Assembly: GCA_035652235.1 (NCBI GenBank)
Contig: DASREE010000015.1
Coordinates: 6,112-70,111, forward strand
Direction: 5' to 3'
From: PALSA-612 sp035652235
Lineage (GTDB): Bacteria > Actinomycetota > Thermoleophilia > Gaiellales > Gaiellaceae
Length of the DNA stretch: 64,000 nt
Shown here: positions 48,943 to 56,347 of the stretch, piece after piece
Layout of the letters: each line of letters starts with the position of its first letter
Numbering within the stretch: the stretch's first letter is position 1
Notes under the pieces: generated by a model
Seen by the model: only the letters and a program-made list of their open reading frames with translations
Told to the model about the DNA's origin: nothing
Database searches by the model: none
Position numbers and translations under genes: made by a program

Positions 48943-50013
48943 ATGAGGACGAAGGCATGCATCGTCAGGCGCGGCGACAAGTGGGCGGTGAAGCAGCCGC
49001 TCCCGGACGGCCGCTACCGCTGGCGCACGGTCGGCCGGCGGAAGCGCGACGCCGAGATCGTCCGCGACGAGATCAACCGGCGCATCGCGCTCGGCGCGCT
49101 GTACCCGTCGGAGCCGCAGACGTTCGCCGAGTTCGTCGACGGGTGGTTGGAGCGCTACGCGCAACGCCTCCGTCCGGCCACGCTCGCGAGCTGCCGCGAC
49201 TCGCTGCGGCGGCTCGCCGTCTTCGACGGCTGGCAGCTCGAGACGATCCGTGCCGGCGATGTCGAGGATCACGTCTTCGCGGTCGCGCAGCGGGCGCCGC
49301 GGGCGGCGGAGCTGATGCTCGACACGCTGAAGATGATCCTGCGTAGCGCCAAGGGGCGCGGCCAGACGATCGACGAAGGCGTCCTGCGCGTGCGACCGCC
49401 GCGGAGAGAGCGCGCCGAGATGCGCTTCCTCGACTGGAGGGAGGTCGAGCAGCTCGCCTCCGAGACCGTCGAGCCCTATGGCAACCTGATCCGCTTCGCC
49501 TGCCTGACCGGCATGCGCCAAGGCGAGCTGTTTGCCCTCCGCGACAGGGCGCTTGACCTCCGCCGCTCCACAGTCACCGTCGAGGGAGGGGCGCGCGAGG
49601 GCAAGCTCGTCCCGACGAAGACGGTCGCCGGCCGGCGCCAGGTTCGGCTCTCCGGCGAGGCGCTCCGTGTCCTTCGCGAGCAGCTCCACGCCCGCGAGCC
49701 AAACGAGCTCGGGCTGGTGTTCCCGACGCCGAACGGAAGCGTCTGGCGTAAGGACAACTTCATGGCTCGCGTCTTCCGGCCTGCCGTGCGGCGCGCTGAA
49801 CTGGCGCCGCTCCGGTTCCACGATCTCCGGCACACGTACGCCGCGCTGATGATCGCCGCCGGTGCGCATCCAAAGCTGTTGCAGGCGCAGCTCGGCCACA
49901 CGTCGATCAACGTCACACTGAACACGTACGGCCACCTCTTCCCGGACGCGTTCGCCGATGTCGGAGATGCGCTCGACCGGATCGTCCGCTGCGCGGAAGC
50001 GCGTGCGTCGTGA
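48943..50013 (+). CDS. Tyrosine recombinase (phage-type integrase)
   Basis: A 356-residue integrase; ATG 48943 has GGAGG seven bases upstream (an in-frame GTG abuts it at 48940). It has an N-terminal AP2-like arm-binding part (RRGDKWAVKQPLPDGRYRWRTVGRRKRDAEIVRDEINRRIA), a SAM-like core-binding domain (TFAEFVDGWLERYAQRLRPATLASCRDSLRRL), and the catalytic domain with Arg192 (TGMRQGEL), His293 and Arg296 (HDLRHTYA), His319 (LGHTS) and Tyr329 (NTYGHLF). All active-site residues are intact. Its stop overlaps the hicA start, and a tRNA-Ala gene lies 609 bases downstream. Confidence 0.94.
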   Translation: MRTKACIVRRGDKWAVKQPLPDGRYRWRTVGRRKRDAEIVRDEINRRIALGALYPSEPQTFAEFVDGWLERYAQRLRPATLASCRDSLRRLAVFDGWQLETIRAGDVEDHVFAVAQRAPRAAELMLDTLKMILRSAKGRGQTIDEGVLRVRPPRRERAEMRFLDWREVEQLASETVEPYGNLIRFACLTGMRQGELFALRDRALDLRRSTVTVEGGAREGKLVPTKTVAGRRQVRLSGEALRVLREQLHAREPNELGLVFPTPNGSVWRKDNFMARVFRPAVRRAELAPLRFHDLRHTYAALMIAAGAHPKLLQAQLGHTSINVTLNTYGHLFPDAFADVGDALDRIVRCAEARAS

Positions 50014-50198
50014 AGGTCCGCGAGGTTCTCCGGCTTCTCGCCGAGGACGGGTGGGAGGTTGTCACGACTCGGGGCAGCCATCGCCAGCTCAAGCACCCCA
50101 CGAAGCGGGGACGCGTGACGGTCGCCGGCAAGGGCTCGGACGACTTGCACCCCAAGACCGCAGCGACCATCCTTCGTCAGGCAGGCTTGAGGGAATGA
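50010..50198 (+). CDS. hicA: HicA-type mRNA interferase toxin
   Basis: A 62-residue toxin from GTG 50010, overlapping the integrase stop (GTGA). MKVREVLRLLAEDGWEVVTTRGSHRQLKHPTKRGRVTVAGKGSDDLHPKTAATILRQAGL is a complete HicA dsRBD-like fold, with the catalytic His in RGSHRQLKHP and the LHPKTxxxILRQAGL end. HicA cleaves mRNA and is neutralised by HicB. Its stop overlaps the hicB start. The order toxin-antitoxin is usual for hicAB; direct coupling to an integrase is not. Confidence 0.93.
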   Translation: MKVREVLRLLAEDGWEVVTTRGSHRQLKHPTKRGRVTVAGKGSDDLHPKTAATILRQAGLRE

Positions 50199-50443
50199 CC
50201 GACTTCGAGGAACAGGCGAAGCGCTATCTGATCCTCATCGAGGGCGGACCGCCGTCGAACTACTCGGCCTGGTCGCCCGACGTGCCCGGCTGCGTCGCCA
50301 CGGGCGATACGCTCGAGGAGGTCGAGCGGGAGATGCGCGCTGCGATCGCCCTCCACCTCGAGGGACTCGCAGAGGACGGCGAGCCGTTCCCCGAGCCGTC
50401 CGGGCCCGGCGTGTACGTGGAGCGCGCGACAGCGGTCGCGTGA
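50195..50443 (+). CDS. hicB: HicB-type antitoxin
   Basis: An 82-residue antitoxin from ATG 50195 (ATGA overlap with hicA, GAGGGA before it). YLILIEGGPPSNYSAWSPDVPGCVATGDTLEEVEREMRAAIALHLEGLAEDGEPFPEPSG is the partial RNase-H-like HicB fold with its PDVPGCVATGDTxEE signature. There is no C-terminal DNA-binding (HTH/RHH) domain, so autoregulation may be weak or rely on the complex. Confidence 0.92.
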   Translation: MTDFEEQAKRYLILIEGGPPSNYSAWSPDVPGCVATGDTLEEVEREMRAAIALHLEGLAEDGEPFPEPSGPGVYVERATAVA

Positions 50444-50621
50444 GCCCGGATCTGCTCGACTGGCCACGACCAGCCACGAGCTTCCACCTGCGTCCCGACC
50501 TTCGTTGAGACGAGTCGTTTTCGTCCGTCTCGAGCCACGGTCGTGAACGCGGGGGTTGCAGATGGGTTGCGAGACGAAGGCGTCCCCTGCCCACCTTCAA
50601 AAAACTCCCTGCAAATCGGCA

Positions 50622-50694
50622 TGGAGCTAGCCGGACTCGAACCGGCGACCTCCTGGGTGCGATCCAGGCGCTCTCCCAGCTGAGCTATAGCCCC
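50622..50694 (-). tRNA. tRNA-Ala (anticodon CGC)
   Basis: The minus strand gives GGGGCTA for the acceptor arm, D-arm GCTC-AGCTGGGA-GAGC, anticodon stem CCTGG with loop ATCGCAC (anticodon CGC), variable AGGTC, and T-arm GCCGG-TTCGAGT-CCGGC. The acceptor arm ends TAGCTCC with discriminator A, and contains the G3-U70 pair that defines alanine tRNA. CCA is not encoded. The gene is next to the integrase-hicAB unit, as for an integration target. Confidence 0.95.
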
Positions 50695-50708
50695 GCGCGG
50701 CGGACAGT

Positions 50709-51320
50709 CTAGCGGCCGCCGGCAGCGCGACTCGGAAGCGGCGGCACCGCGTCCACTTCCCGGCCCACGGCCTCCTGCTCCGAGTCGTGGTCGTCCGGCA
50801 GCTGCAGCTCGCCGAGCGGCGCCGCCTGCTCGAGCCCGGCGAGCTCGTCGAGCTCGGCGAGGAGGCCCTGCGCGCTCGCCAGGAAGGCCGCGAAGCGGTC
50901 GTGGAGCAAGCGCTCGATGTCCCGCAGACGCTCCACCTCGCCCCGCAGGCGCTCCGGCTCCAACCTCGCCTCGGCGACGATCGCCTCCGCCTCGCGCCGC
51001 GCCTCCGCGAGCTCGGCCTCCGCCGCCTGCCTCGCCTCGGCCACCGTCCGCTCGGCGCGCGCCTTCGCCTCGGCCAGCGTCTCGTCGGCCGCCGCGCGGG
51101 CGTTCACGAGCACGTCGCCGAGGAGACGCTCGCGCTCGCGGGTGCGGTCGATGTCGACGCGGAGGCGGTCGACCTCCTCGCGCAGCTGGTCGCGCTCGAG
51201 CCAGACCTCCTCGAAGCTGGCCGTCACGTCCTCGAGCAGGTGGTCGACCGCCCTCGGGTCGTAGCCGAACAGTCGGCGTCCGATCCTGACGTGCTGGATC
51301 TCGACCGGCTCGAGCTTCAT
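50709..51320 (-). CDS. DivIVA-domain protein
   Basis: A 203-residue protein from ATG 51320 (GGGGAGGTGCGAG upstream). The N-terminal domain KLEPVEIQHVRIGRRLFGYDPRAVDHLLEDVTASFEEVWLERDQLREEVDRL matches the DivIVA N-terminus (FGYD..AVD.LL), and residues 40-165 form one long coiled coil. The acidic tail (PDDHDSEQEAVGREVDAVPP) is disordered. DivIVA proteins bind curved membrane and recruit wall or chromosome factors at poles and septa. It follows the RodZ-like gene by 22 bases, so a cell-shape role is likely for both. Confidence 0.87.
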   Translation of the reverse strand: MKLEPVEIQHVRIGRRLFGYDPRAVDHLLEDVTASFEEVWLERDQLREEVDRLRVDIDRTRERERLLGDVLVNARAAADETLAEAKARAERTVAEARQAAEAELAEARREAEAIVAEARLEPERLRGEVERLRDIERLLHDRFAAFLASAQGLLAELDELAGLEQAAPLGELQLPDDHDSEQEAVGREVDAVPPLPSRAAGGR

Positions 51321-51342
51321 CTCGCACCTCCCCTCTCCGTCG

Positions 51343-52254
51343 TCACCCGCCGGAGGCCGTCCCGCCGAGCGGCACCTTGGCAAGCCCGGACGGCGTCACG
51401 ATCGCGTCGAGCGTTCCGTACAGGTCGACCGCCGGCCGCGCCCCGTTCACCGTCACGGCGAGATGGCTCGCCGCCCCGAGCCGAACCCACAGACGCGGCC
51501 GGGTGAAACGCACGCTCGAGCCCCGCCCGAGCGTTCCCTCGTACAGGACCGGGCCGGACGAGGATCCCGCCCGGACGAGAAGCCACGAGTCGCCGCTCGT
51601 CGCCGTGACGCGAAGCACGGCGCGGGGGCTCGGGGCAGGCCGCGCCCTCGGGCGCGCGTCCGTAGAGGCGACACGGGTCGGTGGCCGGACGGCCACAACA
51701 GCCGGCTTCGGCCTCGTGGCCGGGCGCGGAGCCAGCGGCGGGGGTGCGGCCGGAGCTGCCGAGCGAGCGCCTGCCGAGCGGAGCGGGCGCGTCGAGGAGC
51801 CCGAGCCTCCGGCCAGCGTCAGGAGCGCCGCGACGGCGGAGGCCGCCGGCAGCAGCACGACGAGCGAAGCGAGGCCGTCCTGGCGCGAGAGCCGAACGCG
51901 GCGCCAGCGCGAGAGCCGAAGGCGGCGCCAGCCGCTCCGAGCGCCCGCCGGGGACGCGACCGAGGCCGGCGCCGAGGCGGGCGCCGCCGGAGCGGCACCG
52001 TCGCCCAGCCGCGTTGCCTGCGTCGCGACCTCCTCCTCGAGCTTCGACGCGTACCGCGCCGGGTCGAGCCCGAGCGCCTGCGCGTACACGCGGAGGATGC
52101 TCCGCGCCGCCTCCTCGCTCGGGAGCAGGTCGAGGCGGCCCCACTCGAGCGCGCGCAGGTACTTCGACGGCACCCGGACACGGCCCTCGAGCTGCCGCAG
52201 CTCGAGTCCGTGCCGCAGGCGGGCGTCGCGCAGGCCTCGTCCGAGCTCGTGCAT
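51343..52254 (-). CDS. RodZ-like protein: HTH, transmembrane and DUF4115-type domain
   Basis: A 303-residue protein. Residues 1-75 are a Cro/C1-type HTH domain as in RodZ: LGRGLRDARLRHGLELRQLEGRVRVPSKYLRALEWGRLDLLPSEEAARSILRVYAQALGLDPARY. After a basic, Ala/Pro-rich linker comes one membrane span (SLVVLLPAASAVAALLTLAGG), a Pro-rich linker, and a C-terminal beta-domain (AVLRVTATSGDSWLLVRAGSSSGPVLYEGTLGRGSSVRFTRPRLWVRLGAASHLAVTVNGA) of the DUF4115 type. RodZ links the MreB cytoskeleton to wall synthesis; MreB itself is not in the window. Confidence 0.87.
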   Translation of the reverse strand: MHELGRGLRDARLRHGLELRQLEGRVRVPSKYLRALEWGRLDLLPSEEAARSILRVYAQALGLDPARYASKLEEEVATQATRLGDGAAPAAPASAPASVASPAGARSGWRRLRLSRWRRVRLSRQDGLASLVVLLPAASAVAALLTLAGGSGSSTRPLRSAGARSAAPAAPPPLAPRPATRPKPAVVAVRPPTRVASTDARPRARPAPSPRAVLRVTATSGDSWLLVRAGSSSGPVLYEGTLGRGSSVRFTRPRLWVRLGAASHLAVTVNGARPAVDLYGTLDAIVTPSGLAKVPLGGTASGG

Positions 52255-52326
52255 CGCGTCTCAAGCAGCAACCGTTCGCCGCCCGAGGACGCTTACCTCC
52301 CTCGCCGGCCGCTCGGGGATGCGGAC

Positions 52327-52620
52327 CTACGAGCGGCCCGCCGCCGCGCCGCCACGCTTCTCGTCGAGCTTTCCGGCGCGGATCGTCGCGGCCATCTGCT
52401 TCGACTCCTCACGGTAGACGCTTCCATCCTCGAACTCGATCACCGGGTACAGCGTCTGGCCCGAGAGGCGCTCGAGCTCGTGCCGCTTCCCGCGGCCGAG
52501 CGGCCCCTTCACCACCTCGTACTCGACTCCGGCCTCGTCGAGCGCCTTCTGCACGCGCCAGCACGGATGGGCGTCCATCTTCACCCACATGAGGCTGCAG
52601 CGGTGGAGCTTGACCGCCAT
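52327..52620 (-). CDS. Glutathione S-transferase N-terminal-like/glutaredoxin-fold protein
   Basis: A 97-residue thioredoxin-fold protein from ATG 52620 with AGGAGGAGG upstream. It reads MAVKLHRCSLMWVKMDAHPCWRVQKALDEAGVEYEVVKGPLGRGKRHELERLSGQTLYPVIEFEDGSVYREESKQMA: a GST_N-type beta-alpha-beta unit with the cis-Pro in LYPVIEFEDG. It has Cys8 and the HPCWRV cysteine but no CxxC pair. The C-terminal GST helical domain is absent. Redox or thiol-transfer role is possible. Confidence 0.8.
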   Translation of the reverse strand: MAVKLHRCSLMWVKMDAHPCWRVQKALDEAGVEYEVVKGPLGRGKRHELERLSGQTLYPVIEFEDGSVYREESKQMAATIRAGKLDEKRGGAAAGRS

Positions 52621-52651
52621 GTCCTCCTCCTGGTCGGGGACGCGAACGGCT

Positions 52652-52657
52652 TACGAT
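52652..52657 (+). promoter_or_regulatory. -10 element of a leaderless promoter
   Basis: TACGAT, eight bases before GTG 52666. Confidence 0.55.
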
Positions 52658-52665
52658 AGCGCCGC

Positions 52666-53607
52666 GTGAGAGCGCTGCGCCTGCACGGGCCCGGCGATTT
52701 GCGGGTCGAGGAGCTCCCGCCCCCCGAGCCCGAGGAAGGCGGTCTCCTGCTCGAGGTGGAGGTCGCGCTGACCGGGCGCCGGGAGCTCGCCTCGTTCGCC
52801 CTGGGCGCCGACAGCATCGACGGCTCGCCGACGCCGTTCGGGCGCGAACTGGTCGGGATCGACACGTCGAGCGGGCACCGCCTGGCCGTCGCGACCGTGG
52901 CGCCGTGCGGCCACTGCGCGCCCTGCCTGGCGGGGCGCGAGGCGCTCTGCCGACGACCCTCGTCACTCAGCGGCGCCTTCGCGGAGCTCGTCGCCGTGCC
53001 GGCCCGCATCGCCGAGGTGAACGCGCACCCCGTCCCGCACGGGCTCCGTCCGGAGGTCGCCGCGCTCGTCGATCCGCTCGCCTGCTGCCTCCATGCCGTC
53101 GAGCGCGCCGGCCTGCGCCCCGGCAGCCTGGTCGCCGTGATCGGGGCGGGGCCGATCGGGCTGATGCTGTGCGCCTGCGCGACCGATGCGGGCGGTCGCG
53201 TCGCCGCCGTGGGCGGGCGAGCGGAGCGACACGCGCTGGCGGCCGCGTTCGGCGCCCGCCCCGGCGACCCGCACGACGCGGACGTCGTCGTCGAGGCCGC
53301 AGGGACGGAGGAGGCTCGCCGCGACGCGCTCGACCTCGTCCAGCCGGGAGGCACGGTGGTGCTCCTCGGCTCGCTGCCGGCGGGGAACGCGATGGCGGTC
53401 GACGCGGAGCGGGTGCGGCGGGACGAGCTGACGGTGGCGGGCGCCGTCGGGCACGAGCCACGCCACGTACGCGCGGCGCTTGCCTTCCTCGCGAGCGGCG
53501 CCTACCCGTGGGAGCGGCTGATCACGCATGAGGTGCCCCTGGGCGGCGTGGCCGCGCTTCTCGCCGATCCGCCGCGCGACTACCTCAAGGCGGCTGTCCG
53601 TCCCTGA
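52666..53607 (+). CDS. Medium-chain dehydrogenase/reductase lacking catalytic zinc ligands
   Basis: A 313-residue alcohol-dehydrogenase-fold protein, shorter than the usual 340-350. The four structural-zinc cysteines are kept in PCGHCAPCLAGREALC. The NAD-binding motif is VAVIGAGPIGLMLCACA. The catalytic site is degenerate: the first Cys (usual CxTD/CGSD) is replaced in ALTGRRELASF, and the GHE motif reads GRELVG with Arg for His. Substrates therefore are unlikely to be classical alcohols, unless another metal geometry is used. Leaderless promoter. Confidence 0.83.
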   Translation: MRALRLHGPGDLRVEELPPPEPEEGGLLLEVEVALTGRRELASFALGADSIDGSPTPFGRELVGIDTSSGHRLAVATVAPCGHCAPCLAGREALCRRPSSLSGAFAELVAVPARIAEVNAHPVPHGLRPEVAALVDPLACCLHAVERAGLRPGSLVAVIGAGPIGLMLCACATDAGGRVAAVGGRAERHALAAAFGARPGDPHDADVVVEAAGTEEARRDALDLVQPGGTVVLLGSLPAGNAMAVDAERVRRDELTVAGAVGHEPRHVRAALAFLASGAYPWERLITHEVPLGGVAALLADPPRDYLKAAVRP

Positions 53608-53743
53608 GACGAGACGTCCGCGGTCGTGACTTCCGGCGAGTGCCTGCCGAGCCGTGGCCGCTCGGGTGTAAACCGGGTCTGACCCGGGACGCCAGGGGTT
53701 GACCCCGCACGTGGACCCTGGAAGTGGACCGGAAGGCGTCGCC

Positions 53744-53749
53744 TAAGGT
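53744..53749 (+). promoter_or_regulatory. -10 element of a leaderless promoter (DUF72 gene)
   Basis: TAAGGT, seven bases before GTG 53757. This favours that start over upstream in-frame GTGs at 53724 and 53748. Confidence 0.5.
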
Positions 53750-53756
53750 GTTGGCC

Positions 53757-54698
53757 GTGGCGGCCACGGTGCGGATCGGCACGTGCTCGTTCGCCGACGA
53801 GGCGCTCGTGAAGGCGTGGTATCCGAGGGGCGTGAGCTCCGGCGAGGCGCGCCTGCGCTACTACGCGGAGCGCTTCGACACGGTCGAGATCGACTCCACC
53901 TTCTACCGGCTGCCGGAGGAGCGGACGACCACCGCCTGGGCCGAACGCGTGCCGGACGGCTTCGTCTTCCACGTCAAGGCCTTCGCCCCGATGACGCGGC
54001 ACGGCGTCCGCCACGCCGCCCTGCCACGCGAGCTCCAGGAGCTCCTCGCGCCCGACGAGCGCGGCCGCGTCGAGCGGATGCCCCGGGGCGCGCGGCGCCT
54101 CGTCTTCGAGGCCTTCAAGGCGGCGATCGAGCCGCTGCGCGCGGCAGGCAAGCTCGGCGGGATCCTGCTGCAGATGGCGCCGTACGTCGTCTACCGCGAC
54201 CGCTCGCTCGACTACCTCGCGTGGGCCGCAGCACAGCTCGAGGGCTACGACGTCCTCGTCGAGTTCCGCCACCGCAGCTGGTTCGCCGAAGAGCATCGCG
54301 CGCGCACCCTCGCCTTCCTGGAGCAGCACGGGCTCACGAACGTGATCGTGGACGCGCCGCGCCTGGAAGCCAAGAACCTGATCCCCACGGTCGTCGCGCT
54401 GACGACGCCGATCGGCTACCTGCGCCTGCACGGCCGCAACGCGAGGACCTGGAACATCCGCGGGGGCGGGGCCGCCGAGCGCTTCGACTACCTGTACGAG
54501 GAGCGCGAGCTCATGGAGTGGGTGGAGCCGCTGCGCGAGCTGGCCGGGCAGGCCGAGCAGGTCTACGTGCTCGTGAACACGAACGCGCGCTCCCTCGACC
54601 CGCGTGTCGGGCGCGAGATCGCTCAGGGGCCGGCGAACGCGCTCGCGCTCGCCCGCGTGCTGCACGGCGCCGGCATCCCCGTCTCGCCGCAGCCCTGA
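53757..54698 (+). CDS. DUF72 family protein
   Basis: A 313-residue TIM-barrel-like DUF72 protein. It begins VAATVRIGTCSFADEALVKAWYPRGVSSGEARLRYYAERFDTVEIDSTFYRLPEERTTTAWAERVPDGFVFHVKAFAPMTRHG and later has LVEFRHRSWF, YLRLHGRNARTWNIRG and YVLVNTNARS. These are standard DUF72 hallmarks. The family is related to endonuclease IV-like barrels and lacks a firm function. The start is placed by the leaderless promoter. Confidence 0.9.
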   Translation: MAATVRIGTCSFADEALVKAWYPRGVSSGEARLRYYAERFDTVEIDSTFYRLPEERTTTAWAERVPDGFVFHVKAFAPMTRHGVRHAALPRELQELLAPDERGRVERMPRGARRLVFEAFKAAIEPLRAAGKLGGILLQMAPYVVYRDRSLDYLAWAAAQLEGYDVLVEFRHRSWFAEEHRARTLAFLEQHGLTNVIVDAPRLEAKNLIPTVVALTTPIGYLRLHGRNARTWNIRGGGAAERFDYLYEERELMEWVEPLRELAGQAEQVYVLVNTNARSLDPRVGREIAQGPANALALARVLHGAGIPVSPQP

Positions 54699-54720
54699 GC
54701 ACGCCCGGCGAACGACGGCG

Positions 54721-55584
54721 TCAGCGCACCGCGTCCAGCGCGAGCCGGAGCCGCTCCAGATGCGCGTCCGGCCCCTCGAGGCCGCCGCCGGCCGTAACGA
54801 GCGAGAGGTGCGTGGCGCCGAGCGAGCGCCAGCGCTCAGCCTCCGCGCGCCACTCCTCGGGCGTCCCCTGCGAGACGGGAATGCGCGCGTCGATCCCGAA
54901 CCGGTCGGGATCGCGCCCCGCCTCGCGCACCCAGCCACGGACGCGCTCGATCGTCGCCGGCCAGCCGCCCTCGAGCGGCCGTTGCGGGAAGTACCCGTCG
55001 CCGAGGCGCGCCGCGCGGCGGAGCGCCGGCTCGGCCGAGCCGCCGATCCAGATCGGGATCGGCCGCTGCACCGGCAGCGGGTTGATCCCGGCGGCCGTGA
55101 CCGTGTGCCAGCGCCCGCGGAAGTCGAGGACGGGCTCGGTCCACAACCGGCGCAGGAGCTCGATCTGCTCCTCGAAGCGGCGGCCCCGGTTCGAGAAGTC
55201 CATCCCGAGCGCCTCGTACTCCACGTCGTTCCAGCCGATCCCGAGGCCGAGCCGGAAGCGGCCCCGAGTGAGGAGGTCGATCTCCGCCGCCTGCTTGGCG
55301 AGGAGCGCGGTCTGGCGCTGCGGCGCGATGACGATGTCGGTGACGAGCTCCAGGCCCGGAACGACCGCGGCCGCGTAGCCGAAGAAGACGAGGATCTCGT
55401 GGAACTGGTGCTCCGCCCCGTACGGGCCGGTCAGATGCGTGTGCCGGCTGCGGTCGGCGCCGAGCACGTGGTCGTACGCGTGCAGGTGCGTGCAGCCGAG
55501 CTCCCACACGCCTTCCAGCAGCGCCCTGAGCGCACCCGGGTCGGTGCCGCTCTCGGTCTGGGGGAAGACGGCGCCGATCCTCAC
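54721..55584 (-). CDS. LLM-class F420-dependent oxidoreductase
   Basis: A 287-residue bacterial-luciferase-fold protein from GTG 55584, overlapping the MBL gene stop (GTGA). It reads VRIGAVFPQTESGTDPGALRALLEGVWELGCTHLHAYDHVLGADRSRHTHLTGPYG, then LVTDIVIAPQRQTALLAKQAAEIDLLTRGRFRLGLGIGWNDVEYEALGMDFSNRGRRFEEQIELLRRLW and PIPIWIGGSAEPALRRAARLGDGYFP. This is the F420-binding LLM type typical of Actinobacteria. The substrate is unknown. It is coupled to the metallo-beta-lactamase protein. Confidence 0.9.
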   Translation of the reverse strand: MRIGAVFPQTESGTDPGALRALLEGVWELGCTHLHAYDHVLGADRSRHTHLTGPYGAEHQFHEILVFFGYAAAVVPGLELVTDIVIAPQRQTALLAKQAAEIDLLTRGRFRLGLGIGWNDVEYEALGMDFSNRGRRFEEQIELLRRLWTEPVLDFRGRWHTVTAAGINPLPVQRPIPIWIGGSAEPALRRAARLGDGYFPQRPLEGGWPATIERVRGWVREAGRDPDRFGIDARIPVSQGTPEEWRAEAERWRSLGATHLSLVTAGGGLEGPDAHLERLRLALDAVR

Positions 55585-56249
55585 GCGCGCTCGACCCTGC
55601 TGCCGCCGACGATGGCGTCCTCCCCATCCGCGTAGCGCACCCAGGCCTTGCCCTTGCCGTCGTAGTCGGGCGACCAGACGACGAGCGTCGCCTCCCGGCC
55701 ACCGACGCGGCACGGCTCGTCGCCGGGCTCCTGGACGCCCCGCCAGACGCGGACGAACGGGTTCTCCTCCCACTCGCGGGCGAGCGTCGTCTCGTCCGCG
55801 TGGCCGGGGTACACGCGCAGCTCGTGCGGCAGGCGCAGGAGCACGTCCATCACCGAGCGACGGACCTGCTCGAAGCTGCCGCCGCCGACCGAATCCCGGA
55901 ACAGCGTGTCGCCGGTGAACACCGCCTCGCCGTTGACGACGAAGGCGAGCATGTCGTCGGCGTGCCCGGGCGTCGGCAGCGCCTCGACGGCGAGGCCGCC
56001 CGTCTCGATCGGGCCCTTCACGACCGGGATGCCGTAGCGGCGGGTGAGCTCGCCGTCGCCTGCGACGTGGTCGTGGTGGGAGTGCGTGGTCAAAAGATGC
56101 GTGACCGTCAGGCGCTCGCGCTCGACCGCCTCGACGAGCGGCTCGAGCGGCGCCCCCGAGTCGACGAACACCGCCGTCCCGCCGGGCCGGTCGTAGACGA
56201 GGTAGGCATTGGAGAGCCATCCGGGATCGAGGCTGCGGACGACGAGCAC
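55581..56249 (-). CDS. Metallo-beta-lactamase fold hydrolase
   Basis: A 222-residue MBL-fold protein from GTG 56249. The metal site is complete: THSHHDHVAG (HxHxDH), PGHADD, GDTLF and YPGHADET. It resembles glyoxalase II/YcbL-like hydrolases (NAYLVYDRPGGTAVFVDSGAP). C-terminally it has an extra WSPDYDGKGKAWVRYADGEDAIVGG segment. A TAGGTT -10 lies six bases before the GTG. Co-expressed with the LLM enzyme. Confidence 0.9.
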   Translation of the reverse strand: MLVVRSLDPGWLSNAYLVYDRPGGTAVFVDSGAPLEPLVEAVERERLTVTHLLTTHSHHDHVAGDGELTRRYGIPVVKGPIETGGLAVEALPTPGHADDMLAFVVNGEAVFTGDTLFRDSVGGGSFEQVRRSVMDVLLRLPHELRVYPGHADETTLAREWEENPFVRVWRGVQEPGDEPCRVGGREATLVVWSPDYDGKGKAWVRYADGEDAIVGGSRVERA

Positions 56250-56255
56250 GCCGGA

Positions 56256-56261
56256 AACCTA
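56256..56261 (-). promoter_or_regulatory. -10 element of a leaderless promoter (MBL gene)
   Basis: Minus-strand TAGGTT, six bases before GTG 56249. Confidence 0.5.
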
Positions 56262-56347
56262 GCGGGCGCCGGGCGGGCGGCGGAGCACGCCGGGCGGGCG
56301 GCGCGAGCGGACGCCGCGCAGGCACGGCATACTCTCCATGGGCTCGG

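Noticed and set aside
47200..50700. Second copy of the tRNA-Ala 3' end as an attachment site
   Set aside because: I looked for the T-arm/acceptor sequence near the integrase and the 502-residue gene and did not find one by eye; an exact search is needed.
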